64,000 nucleotides of DNA from Candidatus Brocadia sp. WS118 (GCA_007618135.1 PHFX01000008.1:16443-80442), one strand, 5' to 3'; positions 49,258-59,512 are shown, numbered from the stretch's first letter. Notes: generated from the letters alone by a model not told the origin. Translations and numbers: made by a program.

Positions 49258-51270
49258 TGACCACTTTGGGTGCTGAGGCGCCACGTTCAAGTCGATAGCG
49301 GGTTCTTGTATTATGGTGGCCTCTGCTTTTTCTATCCCTGCTTCAGCCTCTTCGAATTTCGTCTTTTCCTGGGTATTGAACTGCATCTCAAAGAGTTTTT
49401 TGTAGAGTCCCCCGTGCAAAAGGAGTTCATGATGGAGTCCCGTTTCAACGATCCGCCCCTTCTCCAGAACCACGATCAAATCGGCATGTAATATAGTCGA
49501 TAACCGGTGTGCAATGACGAACGTTGTCCGGTTTTTTACCAGGCGGTAAATGGCATTCTGAATGAGTTGCTCAGTCTCCGTATCAACCGATGCTGTTGCC
49601 TCGTCCAGAATAAGGATTCGGGGATTAGCAAAGATGGCACGGGCAATGGCAATGCGTTGTTTCTGCCCACCGGAAAGCTTTACCCCGCGTTCACCAATCA
49701 GGGCATCATATTGCTTCGGTAGCTCGCAAATAAAGTCATGCGCATTAGCGGCGCGGGCAGCCTGTTCAATTTCTTTATCCGTCGCATCAGAACGGGCATA
49801 GGCAATGTTCGCCTTTATGGTATCATTAAACAGAAAAGGTTCCTGGAGTACCATGGCCATTTGCTTGCGCAGAGACTGGAGTTTGACATCCTTTATGGTG
49901 TAACCATCGATGGAGATATTTCCTTTTGTGGGATCGTAAAACCGGGGGATGAGTTTTGTCAGGGTGGTCTTACCACTGCCGCTGTGGCCTACAAAGGCAA
50001 TCATCTGACCCGGAAGCGCAACGAGATTGATGTCAGTCAGGACTTCGATATCCTGATGATAGCTGAAGTGAACGTGTTTGAATTCTACCATACCCAGTAC
50101 CGGTGGCAAATCAAACGCATGGGGGGCATCTTTCAAATCACACGGAGTATCCAGGATCTCAAAGATACGCTCGGTGGAGGCGATGGCGCGTTGCACCTGG
50201 TTGTAAAAACGGGTCAGACTGGTAATTGGACTATACATCATCTGGAGATACGGAAAGAATATGACAAATGTGCCTGCGGAGAGTTGTCCCTGGAGCACCT
50301 TATACCCGCCCAAACAGATGACAACAACCGCGCCCGTTTCAGTTATCAAGTCTACCAGAGGTCGTAGGGCAGAAACGAGTTTTAATATACGCACATAGAG
50401 ATGGTAGTTTTCATAATTTCTCATCCGGAATCGTTCTGACTCCTCCTGCTCCTTTGCGAATCCGGCAATAACGCGAATACCTGAGATATTATCCTGGATG
50501 AGGGAGTTGAGTTCGGCCGTTTTGTCCCTGAGGGAGCGAAAAACCTTTCTGATCCTCTTTCCAAAATTATAGGTGCACAGAGAGATAAAGGGACAAACAA
50601 CCAGGGCGATGCTGGTGAGCTGCCAGTCAAGTTTTAAACAAAAATAGAGTATCCAGCCAAATTTGAACATGTCCGTAATAAAACTGATGACCGGCCCCAC
50701 AATCGCCTGTTCCAGTGAATTCACGTCATTCATGAGACGGCTCATGATATCGCCGGTCTTGGTATTTTCAAAATATTTTAAGGGAAATCGCTGAATATGG
50801 TTATAGAGCTGATTCCGCATATCGTAAATGAGCCTTTGTCCGAGCTCTGAGGTAAGGAATCCATGGCTTAGCGTAAGGCCACTGTGAAAGACATGTATTA
50901 CGATAAAACTTACGGCAAGAAAGACGAGGGTAATAATGGTGGCATGATACCCGTTAAACCAGTGTTTATGAATGTAGTGAGAGGCCTGGAGCAGAGGTCT
51001 TGCAAGCGGAATAGGATTCTTTTGCCCGTGAAGGTTGGTTTTATCGGACGGTTTTTCCTTAGATGAAGTGTTATGCGGTGTTTTGATAAAGGTATCAGCT
51101 ATTTTGATTTCGTCCACCGCAATGCCCAAAATCTGGGTTGGCAAAACAGCAAGGTAAGCACTCACTGCCGAAAGGATGAGAATGATTGCCGATGTACGCC
51201 AATATGGCCTTAGATAACCAAGGAGCCTGACATAGGTGTTTTTTGATGAGACGTCTTTTTTCATAGGCAA
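49255..51270 (-). CDS. MsbA-like ABC exporter (fused permease and ATPase)
   Basis: A 671-residue half-transporter. Membrane domain (about 15-390) with six helices and an unusual hydrophilic insertion of 50 residues after helix 1 (near 65-110). ATPase domain: Walker A GHSGSGKTT, signature LSGGQKQR, Walker B ILILDEATAS, and H-loop IAHRLST. Such homodimers export lipids, LPS precursors or peptides. The last 45 residues (Glu/Ala-rich) go beyond the family end, and the stop overlaps the intI remnant. Confidence 0.9.
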   Translation of the reverse strand: MPMKKDVSSKNTYVRLLGYLRPYWRTSAIILILSAVSAYLAVLPTQILGIAVDEIKIADTFIKTPHNTSSKEKPSDKTNLHGQKNPIPLARPLLQASHYIHKHWFNGYHATIITLVFLAVSFIVIHVFHSGLTLSHGFLTSELGQRLIYDMRNQLYNHIQRFPLKYFENTKTGDIMSRLMNDVNSLEQAIVGPVISFITDMFKFGWILYFCLKLDWQLTSIALVVCPFISLCTYNFGKRIRKVFRSLRDKTAELNSLIQDNISGIRVIAGFAKEQEESERFRMRNYENYHLYVRILKLVSALRPLVDLITETGAVVVICLGGYKVLQGQLSAGTFVIFFPYLQMMYSPITSLTRFYNQVQRAIASTERIFEILDTPCDLKDAPHAFDLPPVLGMVEFKHVHFSYHQDIEVLTDINLVALPGQMIAFVGHSGSGKTTLTKLIPRFYDPTKGNISIDGYTIKDVKLQSLRKQMAMVLQEPFLFNDTIKANIAYARSDATDKEIEQAARAANAHDFICELPKQYDALIGERGVKLSGGQKQRIAIARAIFANPRILILDEATASVDTETEQLIQNAIYRLVKNRTTFVIAHRLSTILHADLIVVLEKGRIVETGLHHELLLHGGLYKKLFEMQFNTQEKTKFEEAEAGIEKAEATIIQEPAIDLNVAPQHPKWS

Positions 51271-51485
51271 TTATTATAAGGGAAAAAATATCTTTTTACA
51301 AACGTTAGATTGTTGCGTACTGAACCCTATCGACAGGATTAGCATTTTCATCAGAACAACAAGCAGGTACTCGAATGTTTGCCATAAATTCTGCCAATAT
51401 TTCTTGACCTCAGCCAGCTCATACCATAATATACAAACTGTACCAGGTGCAGCATAAAGACAGAAAATGGTCGGGTAAAGGATGT

Positions 51486-52475
51486 ATGAAAGACAGTGTG
51501 AAAGAGATGCTTATAGAAACCATAATGACAAAGGGGACTCTCTGTATCCCCCCGGATGTCCGGTTGGCAGATGCCGTTTCAATGATGCGGGATAACAATT
51601 GTTCGTGTGTTGTTGTTGCTGAAGCAGATAAACCTCTTGGCATCATAACCGAAAGAGATGTTGTCAGAATCTTTGCCGAACAGGGAAACGGAAACGATGT
51701 CCTTTCGATGAAGGTGTCGGAGGTGATGGCTTCTCCCGTGATTACCGTAAACGAAAAAGATAGCCTCTTTGAGGCATTGGTAATTTCAAAGTCGCAGGGG
51801 ATTAGACATCTTCCCGTGGTGAATGCTCAGGATAAGCTGATGGGCATGGTAACACAGTCAGACCTGGTAAAGGTCTATTTCCAGGTTATCGAAAGGCAGA
51901 GGGAGATCATTGAAAAGTCCATGAGCGAACGAACGGAGGCGTTGAAAAGGGCAAATGAGGAACTCAAGGTACTATCCATGGAGGACCCGTTGTTGGGGAT
52001 CGGGAACCGCAGGGCTATGGAAGTCGACCTTCAGCATACCCATGCCTCAGCGATACGGTATAAATACCCTTACTCCGTACTTATCCTTGATCTGGATTAT
52101 TTCAAGTCCTACAATGATCATTACGGGCATCTTGCCGGTGATGACGCACTGAAAGGTGTGGCGGGGGTATTAAAGGCTAATATACGCGGGGCAGACCGAT
52201 TATACCGGTATGGAGGTGAGGAATTCCTTGTCCTCCTGCCGCAGACCGGTGTTGACGGGGCAAGAATTGCGTCGGTAAAGATGATTGAAAAAGTAAGGGA
52301 AGAGAATTTTGTACACTGCACGAGCCCGTATCAGGTAATTACTATCAGTGCAGGCGTTTGTAGTTTCAGCGGTAATGATGGAGTCACATCGTGGAAGGAT
52401 ATGGTGAAAAGGGCTGATGTCAGGCTTTATAAGGCGAAACAGGGCGGAAGAAACCGGGTCGTGTCGGAAGACTAA
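51486..52475 (+). CDS. Diguanylate cyclase with tandem CBS domains
   Basis: A protein of about 329 residues. Two CBS domains (about 10-135) end in LRHLPVVN-like and TQSDLVKV motifs and probably sense adenine nucleotides. A helical linker (ERQREIIEKSMSERTEALKR) leads to a GGDEF domain with active site YRYGGEEFLV and an inhibitory I-site RGAD five residues earlier. It should make cyclic-di-GMP. I start at 51486 (MKDSVKEML, AAAGGA upstream); the GTG at 51447 adds unlike residues. It is a possible partner of the PilZ protein at 13.1 kb. Confidence 0.9.
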   Translation: MKDSVKEMLIETIMTKGTLCIPPDVRLADAVSMMRDNNCSCVVVAEADKPLGIITERDVVRIFAEQGNGNDVLSMKVSEVMASPVITVNEKDSLFEALVISKSQGIRHLPVVNAQDKLMGMVTQSDLVKVYFQVIERQREIIEKSMSERTEALKRANEELKVLSMEDPLLGIGNRRAMEVDLQHTHASAIRYKYPYSVLILDLDYFKSYNDHYGHLAGDDALKGVAGVLKANIRGADRLYRYGGEEFLVLLPQTGVDGARIASVKMIEKVREENFVHCTSPYQVITISAGVCSFSGNDGVTSWKDMVKRADVRLYKAKQGGRNRVVSED

Positions 52476-52903
52476 AGAGGCCATGAAGCCACCTTCGTTC
52501 TTGGCATGCCTGTCAAGAACATAGATGTGCCCCGTCTCCCTCCCCCCAACGCCTGCCTCATGTCATCACAACTGCACTGATAGTCTCAGAATATATCCCT
52601 TTATGAATCAGGATGCCTTTGGCAGCGACATTGAGATACATGGCAAATGCCAGTCAGAAACAACCCCCTTGCCCCCATTTTAAGGAAGATTTTTCAATGT
52701 CTTTGGCTCAGGGGGATTTCCTCAAGTCCCCCCTCAGACTTCGTCGTGAGCTCTGTCGAACGAAAAGGAGGATTCAAGAGGTTGTCTGGTATGCTATGAT
52801 ACAAACTTTGAAATTCCTGAACATGAACATCAAGGCATACCACAGTCAATCTCACGAACCACCCCTTATATGCCTCTATACTTTGTCATGGTGTCCAGCG
52901 GAA

Positions 52904-53092
52904 CTACTGATCCTGTATGACAAAGTTGGCGCCATCATTCTGACCGGCTACGTATGAGCCGATAGGACACAGCACCTTACTGTCTGCTTCGCAGCGTATC
53001 AGAATCTTCCACAGCGACTCAAGGTTCTCTTTTTCGTGTTCGGTTTCCGGAATCATTTTAATCCTTGTTTTGCTCTCTACGGAAATTTTCAT
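52904..53092 (-). CDS. Small hypothetical protein, 62 aa
   Basis: A 62-residue soluble protein with a strong ribosome site (GAAAGGAGCTATCTC before ATG). Composition is charged at the N-terminus, with two Cys (CEADSKVLCPIGSY). No family is recognised. The rest of the gap (52476-52903) holds repeats with CAGGGGGATTTCCTC and AAATTCCTGAACAT and no other gene. Confidence 0.5.
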   Translation of the reverse strand: MKISVESKTRIKMIPETEHEKENLESLWKILIRCEADSKVLCPIGSYVAGQNDGANFVIQDQ

Positions 53093-53235
53093 GAGATAGC
53101 TCCTTTCAATTTTTGTCTGCCACCGTATAATTTATTCTAGGCCACAAAGGGTATTAAAATATGATACTCAATATAACATCAATGTAAATGAAAATGATCA
53201 CATATTCAATCTTCTTTTTAACTCAAATATCCGTT

Positions 53236-54444
53236 TTATTCATACCTGAGTGCATCAATGGGATTAAGCCTCGATGCCTTTTTGGCCGGATAATAGCCAA
53301 AGAAGATACCAACCATATTTGAAAAGAGAAATGCAACGGCAACAGATGGTGAAGATAGCAACGATGGCCATCCTCCATAGTAAGAGACTAATTTTGACGT
53401 GAAAATACCAAGAATTATTCCGACAACTCCACCAATGGAGCTAAGCACTGTGGCCTCTATCAGAAACTGGAAGAGAATATCCTTTTCCTTTGCCCCGACC
53501 GCCATCCTGATGCCAATCTCTCTGGTTCTTTCGGTTGTGGAAACCAGCATAATATTCATAATGCCAATGCCACCTACAAACAGGGACACGAATGCAATAC
53601 TCCCAAGGAGAACGGTCATCGTATGGCTTGTTTCCATTACCGTTGAAGCAAATTCTACCTGACTGATAACCGTAAAATCATTCTCTTCATTCGGTCTCAG
53701 CCGGTGACGTTGCCGTAAGAGAGAAGTAATTTGGTCGATTGCCTCGAACCGTGACTCTGCGGTAGTCGATGAAGCAAGAACATAGCTAATATAGGTAACC
53801 CCCATGATCTTTCTCTGTACGGTCGTGTATGGCATGAGAACCATATCATCCTGGTCCTGGCCTGTAGGAGATTGTCCTTTGGCGCTGAGTACGCCAACTA
53901 CCTTAAATGGTATATTGTTTACACGAACCCATCTGTCAATAGGATCTAACGCTCCAAAAAGGTTGGTTACGACAGTCTGCCCCAGAACACAAACTTTTGC
54001 CATGGTATTTACGTCCTGCTGAGTGATAAATCTCCCACCATGTAACGTCCAGTTCCGTATAATCTGATAGTCAGGCCCTGCCCCCGACACCCCGGTTGTC
54101 CAGTTCATATTTCCGTAAACAACCTGCGTAGTTGTCCTGATACCGGGTGAAACATAACTGATGGCACTGCATTCCTTTACCATAGCAAAGGCATCTTCTG
54201 CGGTTAGGGTAATGATTCCCGTGGTACCCCTGGCAGCGGCATGTGTGGTACTGATGGGAATAATAATGAGGACGTTTGTACCCAAACTCTCCAGTTGTTT
54301 TTCGACAAAGGCTTTGGCGCCTTGCCCGATACTTACCATAACAATTACAGCGCCAACACCAATGACAATGCCGAGAATCGTCAGGGAAGAACGTAATTTA
54401 TTCCGCTTAATTGCACGTAAAGCTATCTTAAAAAGCGCCGTCAT
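53236..54444 (-). CDS. MacB-like ABC transporter permease
   Basis: A 402-residue FtsX/MacB-family permease. N-terminal helix with AIRRNKLRSSLTILG-like sequence, a large periplasmic domain (about 45-270), then three helices ending in GYYPAKKASRLNPIDALRYE, the hallmark C-terminus. Works with the ATPase and adaptor encoded just upstream. Exports macrolide-like molecules, lipoproteins or peptides in known cases. Confidence 0.93.
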   Translation of the reverse strand: MTALFKIALRAIKRNKLRSSLTILGIVIGVGAVIVMVSIGQGAKAFVEKQLESLGTNVLIIIPISTTHAAARGTTGIITLTAEDAFAMVKECSAISYVSPGIRTTTQVVYGNMNWTTGVSGAGPDYQIIRNWTLHGGRFITQQDVNTMAKVCVLGQTVVTNLFGALDPIDRWVRVNNIPFKVVGVLSAKGQSPTGQDQDDMVLMPYTTVQRKIMGVTYISYVLASSTTAESRFEAIDQITSLLRQRHRLRPNEENDFTVISQVEFASTVMETSHTMTVLLGSIAFVSLFVGGIGIMNIMLVSTTERTREIGIRMAVGAKEKDILFQFLIEATVLSSIGGVVGIILGIFTSKLVSYYGGWPSLLSSPSVAVAFLFSNMVGIFFGYYPAKKASRLNPIDALRYE

Positions 54445-54487
54445 AGGTGAAAAAGTTTTGTTAGGTATAAAATTATGAGACTGTTTC

Positions 54488-55207
54488 TCAAGGCGCCCGA
54501 ACCACAGGTATGGCAGAGGATGAAGAAGGCGTGTCGCTTAACACCTTGCCGTCTTTGAGAACAACAACCCTGCGGGTGTATCCGGCGATATCTGTTTCAT
54601 GGGTAACGAGCACAATGGTAATACCCAGGTTCTGATTGAGGTTGGTGAGTACGCTCATGACATCTTTGCTGGTAGCGCTATCCAGGTTTCCCGTTGGTTC
54701 GTCGGCAAGGAGCAAGGTGGGGTCATTGACGATGGCACGTGCAATAGCAACTCGCTGCTGTTGTCCACCGGATAGTTGATTGGGATAGTGTTTTTGAAAC
54801 CCATCAAGACCCAGAATACGCATTATATGATGAATCTTATCGATGTCGTTTTTGGATATTTTTTTACTGTAAATAAAGGGGAGTTCGATATTCTCTACTA
54901 CCGTAGTTCGACTGAGCAGGTTAAAATTCTGAAACACAAATCCTAGTTTTTTATTGCGAATTTCGGCCAATTCATTTTTTGAAAACCGGGAAACTTCGAC
55001 ACCTTCCAAATAATATTTCCCCTTCGTGGGACTATCGAGACATCCAAGGATATTCATCAGGGTGGACTTGCCTGACCCGGATGCCCCCATAATAGCCACA
55101 AATTCCCCTTTTTTTATAGACAAAGATACCCCTTTTAAGGCCGTGACCTTAAACTCTCCCATCGTATATATCTTATAAATGTCATTCAACAATACGATAT
55201 CGTGCAT
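54488..55207 (-). CDS. MacB/LolD-like ABC transporter ATPase
   Basis: A 239-residue ATPase: Walker [16 protein letters not shown], signature [14 protein letters not shown], Walker [13 protein letters not shown] and VLVTHETD. The subfamily pairs with FtsX-type permeases, and the permease gene follows after 43 bp. It lies 2 bp behind the adaptor gene. Confidence 0.94.
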   Translation of the reverse strand: MHDIVLLNDIYKIYTMGEFKVTALKGVSLSIKKGEFVAIMGASGSGKSTLMNILGCLDSPTKGKYYLEGVEVSRFSKNELAEIRNKKLGFVFQNFNLLSRTTVVENIELPFIYSKKISKNDIDKIHHIMRILGLDGFQKHYPNQLSGGQQQRVAIARAIVNDPTLLLADEPTGNLDSATSKDVMSVLTNLNQNLGITIVLVTHETDIAGYTRRVVVLKDGKVLSDTPSSSSAIPVVRAP

Positions 55208-55209
55208 GT

Positions 55210-56412
55210 TTAATAACGGGCTCTGCCCCAGGGGACTTTTTGCTTTCCTTGTCCGGCTGTTAAAGGAACGGTCTCACTCACCACAACCTCCTGGCCTTCT
55301 TTTACATCACCCTCCAGGATTTCGGTAAAGCTGTCATCGCCTATTCCCAGTTTCAGATCCACGTGTTTCAATTTACCACTATCTAACACCCAAAAATGCG
55401 AGATGGTCTTTCTAGCCAATTTCCTGTCTATCAGTATTTTTTTGTCTGCTTCAGTTTTTAGTACCTCCGACGGTGTATATCGCAGCGCCGCGTTTGGAAT
55501 CCGTAAAACATGTTCAGACTTGGCCACTAAGATGGAAGTATTTGCCGTCATTCCAGGCTTGAGTTTCAGGGATGAATTATCGACATTAATTATTGTATCG
55601 TACGTCACAACATTTTGGAAAATAATAGGTGCCATGCGGATCTCTGAGACTTTGCCCTCAAAAAAGTCTTCAGGAAAGGCGTCTACGGTAAACTTTGCGT
55701 CCTGTCCTATTTTAACCATACCGATATCGGCTTCATCAACATTCGTATTGACTTGCATATGAACCAGATCTTCGGCAATATTAAAGAGGATGGGGGTTTG
55801 AAAACTGGACACAACCGTTTGTCCTACGTCTACATTTCTTGAGATCACAATGCCGTTTAAGGGAGACACAATTACCGTGTGTTTTAAATCTGTTTTTGCA
55901 ATTTCTAAGGAAGCTCTTGCTTGTAATATTTGTGCCTCTGCCAGTTTTACCTCCGCTAATCCGGTTTCGTATGCTGTTCGGGCAGAATCAAGATCTTCAA
56001 TAGAGACGACTTTTTTTGCAAATAATTTCCTGGAACGATGATAGTTTCTCCTGTTATTTTTAGAAGTTACCTTTGCCTTTTCGAGGGAAGCGATGGCGGT
56101 GGCGAGAGTGGCTTCTGCCTTTTTTACCTGATGTTCAAAAGGGACGGGGTCAATTTGAGCAACGATCTGTCCTGTCTTAACTTCAGAATTATAATCAGCA
56201 TACAATTTAGCGATAAGGCCAGTAACCTGGCTACCAATAATCACCGTCCTGACAGGGTTTATGGTGCCGGTTGCCGTGACATATTTTGTAATCGTGCCGC
56301 GGTCGACCTTTTCTGTTTTGTACTGAACGGATTCCGTATTACCAAAGAGATAGACTGATATGGCAGCAATGGCAATGAGACACGGAACACCAACGATAAT
56401 ATATTTGTTCAT
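55210..56412 (-). CDS. MacA-like periplasmic adaptor (HlyD/RND family)
   Basis: A 400-residue membrane-fusion protein. One N-terminal membrane anchor (about 5-22), a lipoyl-like half motif PVRTVIIGSQVTGLIAKLYA, a helical hairpin (about 85-165), and beta domains with SPLNGIVISRNVDVGQTV. It would connect the MacB-like pump to an outer-membrane TolC-type channel, which is not in the window. First gene of the three-gene minus-strand operon. Confidence 0.93.
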   Translation of the reverse strand: MNKYIIVGVPCLIAIAAISVYLFGNTESVQYKTEKVDRGTITKYVTATGTINPVRTVIIGSQVTGLIAKLYADYNSEVKTGQIVAQIDPVPFEHQVKKAEATLATAIASLEKAKVTSKNNRRNYHRSRKLFAKKVVSIEDLDSARTAYETGLAEVKLAEAQILQARASLEIAKTDLKHTVIVSPLNGIVISRNVDVGQTVVSSFQTPILFNIAEDLVHMQVNTNVDEADIGMVKIGQDAKFTVDAFPEDFFEGKVSEIRMAPIIFQNVVTYDTIINVDNSSLKLKPGMTANTSILVAKSEHVLRIPNAALRYTPSEVLKTEADKKILIDRKLARKTISHFWVLDSGKLKHVDLKLGIGDDSFTEILEGDVKEGQEVVVSETVPLTAGQGKQKVPWGRARY

Positions 56413-56604
56413 ACTTTGAATAAAGATAATAAAATCTGCGCGTTATAGCAATTACAATTTTAAGAGGTATCATTTCATGTAAATGGCCTTGACAGGCTGT
56501 GGTTCAAATATATAATTCCAAGTGGTATTAAAGAGGGTATCATCGGTATGAAAGACTGCCGGTGCTTAAAAAAGTGCATGCGAGGGGCTGGTAACAATAA
56601 GGTT

Positions 56605-58047
56605 ATGTCCGATCGATTCAGACGACTTTTTTTCATCGGTTTTTCCGTCTCTGTTCTTTTTACTGCCGGTTGCTCCACTTCAAGCGTTTTCAATTCTTAC
56701 ACAACCATAATGAACCCACTGATTGACGGGCTCAAGGCTCGTAAGTTCGACCATGCGCTCAAAGTTCTCGATAAGCACCGGAAAAGCAATGATAAAATTC
56801 TTTATCTCCTGGAGCGTGGTCGTATTGCACAGATAAAGGGTGACATAGAGGTGAGCATGGAGGATTATGAGGCAACCATGGAAGCCGTTCGGCATAGGGA
56901 TGAAAAGGCCATCATAAGCGCTTCGGATATAGGAGCGCAGACCTCCACCTTCTTAACCAATGATAATACGATCCCTTATAAGGGAGAAGGGTACGAAAAG
57001 GTGTTTCTGCATCAATTCCAGGCGTTCAACTACCTTGCAAAAAAGGATATCGAAGGCGCAGGCGTTGAGGTCAGACGCGCCAATCTTGAACAACATGTGG
57101 CGCTGGAAATGCACGAAAAAGAAGTGAGAAAGGCAGAAGAAAAAGCCAGGGAAAAAAGAATTGAGACGGAACAGGCCTCTGCCAGTCTTAACGCTGCGTA
57201 TCACCATATGGATGATATTGCCGGTAAGGTAAAGAACTCTTTCCAAAATGCATACACCTTTTATCTGTCCGGCATCGTCTATGAATTGCTCAATCTACCC
57301 AACGACGCATACATTGACTATAAAAAAGCCATTGAGATTTTTCCTGACAATACGTACTTGCAACGGGATGTCATACGTATGGCTAAAGCACTCGGAATGA
57401 ACCAGGAATTGAACGAATACGCCTCCAGATATGCTGCGATCAGGGCTGAGGTTGAAAATGGTGGTGGGGATACCAATACAGGAGAATTGATCGTATTCTT
57501 TGAAAATGGTTTTGTCCCTCAAAAAAGAGAGATCAAAGTACCTATCCCTACTCCAAATGGATTTTTGGCGGTCGCATTTCCAGTGTATACAGCAAAATGG
57601 CCTGACGTAGAGCCACTTGCTCTGTCTGAACCCGAGAGGAAAGACGTTTTGGGTGAGACGGAACCTCTTTGCTACGTGCAGGCGCTGGCGGTAAAATCCC
57701 TGAAGGAAAAAGTGCCCGGCATGATCGTCAGACACCTGCTCAGGTCTGCTGCCAAGACAGCATTTCAGTACCAAGCGAAAGATTCCGTTGGAGTTGCAGG
57801 AACAATTCTTTCTTCGCTCTATAATGTTATTTCTGAAAAGGCTGATCTGAGAAGCTGGTTAACGCTGCCACGGGACGTACAGATCATGCGCAATCATCTT
57901 TCAGCAGGAATACACCATTTACATTTGGAGCATAAGGCCTCAGGAGCATTCTCGGATGTCGATATCTCCATGAATCAGAATGGAAAAACGATACTCAGGG
58001 TTATACGGACAGGTTCGGTATTGTATACTACAGCAATAACTTTTTAG
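56605..58047 (+). CDS. COG3014-type lipoprotein
   Basis: A protein of about 480 residues from MSDRFRRLFF. A longer start at 56548 is possible. Lipobox LFTAGC puts the acyl Cys about 23 residues in. The body has TPR-like helices (DHALKVLDKHRKSNDKILYL, DAYIDYKKAIEIFPDNTYL), a coiled coil (about 170-200) and a beta-rich end. Members are conserved beside YcfL and LpoB lipoproteins, and those genes follow here. Probably part of an outer-membrane complex that regulates wall synthesis. Confidence 0.78.
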   Translation: MSDRFRRLFFIGFSVSVLFTAGCSTSSVFNSYTTIMNPLIDGLKARKFDHALKVLDKHRKSNDKILYLLERGRIAQIKGDIEVSMEDYEATMEAVRHRDEKAIISASDIGAQTSTFLTNDNTIPYKGEGYEKVFLHQFQAFNYLAKKDIEGAGVEVRRANLEQHVALEMHEKEVRKAEEKAREKRIETEQASASLNAAYHHMDDIAGKVKNSFQNAYTFYLSGIVYELLNLPNDAYIDYKKAIEIFPDNTYLQRDVIRMAKALGMNQELNEYASRYAAIRAEVENGGGDTNTGELIVFFENGFVPQKREIKVPIPTPNGFLAVAFPVYTAKWPDVEPLALSEPERKDVLGETEPLCYVQALAVKSLKEKVPGMIVRHLLRSAAKTAFQYQAKDSVGVAGTILSSLYNVISEKADLRSWLTLPRDVQIMRNHLSAGIHHLHLEHKASGAFSDVDISMNQNGKTILRVIRTGSVLYTTAITF

Positions 58048-58083
58048 AAAGTGAAACGATAAGAAAGGCGAGGTGGAAGTGTC

Positions 58084-58545
58084 ATGTCTGATCGTACCAC
58101 AAGAAATACGATGGATGTCAGATCAAGCTGTCTTTGGATTGCAGTTGGTTTAATAATGGTAACGCTTGCCGGCTGTTCCACTGCAGGTATCGAAGGGTCG
58201 GCCTCCGCAATCTCCGGGCAGAGAGATCAAACGGTTACCAAAAACCAGATAACCAGAAATAACGATCTTAAGCTGGGGAATCTCTCCATTACCGACCTGA
58301 AGGGGGATTTTACGGGCTCTTTGCTCAGGGCGCATGTTTCTCTGCTCAACAAAGACAATGATACCTTGCATCTTCAGTACCGGTTTTCATGGTTCGACGA
58401 AAATGGACATGAAATTGATTCTGACACAGACGCATGGACACCTCTTATCATATATGGCAATGAGTCCAGGGCTTTGCAAGCAATTGCTCCTGCGCCAAGC
58501 GCCAAAGAATTTAAGATAAAGATTCGGAAGTTATCCATTGACTAG
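58084..58545 (+). CDS. YcfL-family lipoprotein (DUF1425)
   Basis: A 153-residue lipoprotein. The signal ends in VTLAGCST. The mature part matches YcfL: LRAHVSLLNKDNDTLHLQYR, FSWFDENGHEID and a final strand with KEFKIKIRK. YcfL is usually encoded next to lpoB. It lies 36 bp after the COG3014 gene with a GAGGTGGAAG ribosome site. Confidence 0.85.
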   Translation: MSDRTTRNTMDVRSSCLWIAVGLIMVTLAGCSTAGIEGSASAISGQRDQTVTKNQITRNNDLKLGNLSITDLKGDFTGSLLRAHVSLLNKDNDTLHLQYRFSWFDENGHEIDSDTDAWTPLIIYGNESRALQAIAPAPSAKEFKIKIRKLSID

Positions 58546-58711
58546 CATAACGTTTCATTGAAATGTTTGCATGTAGTTGAAACCTTTAGGCTGCGTTATT
58601 TCATTGATCTTACGCAGACTAAAGCCTGCGTCTACCATACATGGAAATGTCAATATTTGTAACAAATTTATTTTTAAAAATCCAAGAATGGCGATGTTTG
58701 CCACGCAGTGC

Positions 58712-58779
58712 AGGGGCGAAGCACTTGCTATAATTGACATACATGCATTCATAACCAAACTGACAAATGCTTCGCCCCT
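58712..58779. repeat. Inverted repeat in the ycfL-lpoB gap
   Basis: AGGGGCGAAGCA at 58712-58723 and its complement at 58768-58779 enclose 44 nt. A second hairpin-like pair (GCTGCGTTA / TACGCAGAC) is at 58590-58620. The 58546-58857 gap has no gene otherwise. Confidence 0.5.
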
Positions 58780-58857
58780 ACTAAGATGCACACGTGATGC
58801 TTTTTCGATTCTCAAGCACTATGAATAAATAATTTTAACATAAGGAGGATACAAATA

Positions 58858-59451
58858 ATGTACGGGCTTAAGAAACTAATATGGAGTTTATGCATCGCAA
58901 TGGGTGCCGGATGCGCTACGAACGTAAAGTATGAAGATGCCACTAAGGTTGAAACAACCACCGCAGATTTTGGTTCGACTGATTTGCAGCAGATTGCCAA
59001 TAAAATGGTTGATTCCCTCCTTTCCTTTCCGGCTATTGTCCAAACGACAAATGAGCGGAGTCCGGTTGTTTTTGTGGAGACCATCAAAAATAAAACCCTG
59101 GAACATATTGATACAGAGTCAATCACTGATTCAATCAGAACGAAGATTTTACGTTCAGGCAAGTTTCGTTTTGTTGACATGACAAAGGTAAATGCTGCGA
59201 AGAAACAGTTTGAGTTCCAGAACGAAAGCGGTACGGTGGATCAGGCCACAGCAGCAGCCTTTGGCCGGCACATCGGAGCTGAATATATGCTATACGGCAA
59301 TTTTGCGAGTATTGTTAAAAAATCGGATAATGTGAAGGATGTTTACTATAAATTTACCCTTAATCTCATGGAGCTGGAAACCGGGATTATCGAATGGGCT
59401 GATGAAAAAGAGATACGAAAAATTTCTGAACGCAGTTTGTTTGGGTGGTAG
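58858..59451 (+). CDS. lpoB: Penicillin-binding-protein activator LpoB
   Basis: A 197-residue lipoprotein (lipobox AMGAGC, Cys20). The body has the LpoB pattern: TTADFGSTDLQQIANKMVDS, VVFVETIKNKTLEHIDT, SIRTKILRSGKFRFVD and an AEYMLYGNFASI strand. In Escherichia coli LpoB reaches across the periplasm to activate the glycan polymerase PBP1b. Finding it here supports active peptidoglycan synthesis in this planctomycete. AAGGAGGAT precedes the ATG. Confidence 0.9.
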   Translation: MYGLKKLIWSLCIAMGAGCATNVKYEDATKVETTTADFGSTDLQQIANKMVDSLLSFPAIVQTTNERSPVVFVETIKNKTLEHIDTESITDSIRTKILRSGKFRFVDMTKVNAAKKQFEFQNESGTVDQATAAAFGRHIGAEYMLYGNFASIVKKSDNVKDVYYKFTLNLMELETGIIEWADEKEIRKISERSLFGW

Positions 59452-59512
59452 AGATGGGCAAAAAAAAGCAACGCGGCGATCTCTCTGTTCCGGAGATGCA
59501 GTTCCGGATATT

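Noticed and set aside
52613..52957. Plus-strand frame of 114 codons
   Set aside because: It consists largely of dispersed-repeat sequence and overlaps a minus-strand gene with a much better ribosome site.
53236..56412. MacAB-like operon as a novel defence or antibiotic system
   Set aside because: Gene order and motifs are those of ordinary MacA-MacB exporters; nothing in the sequence calls for a new function.
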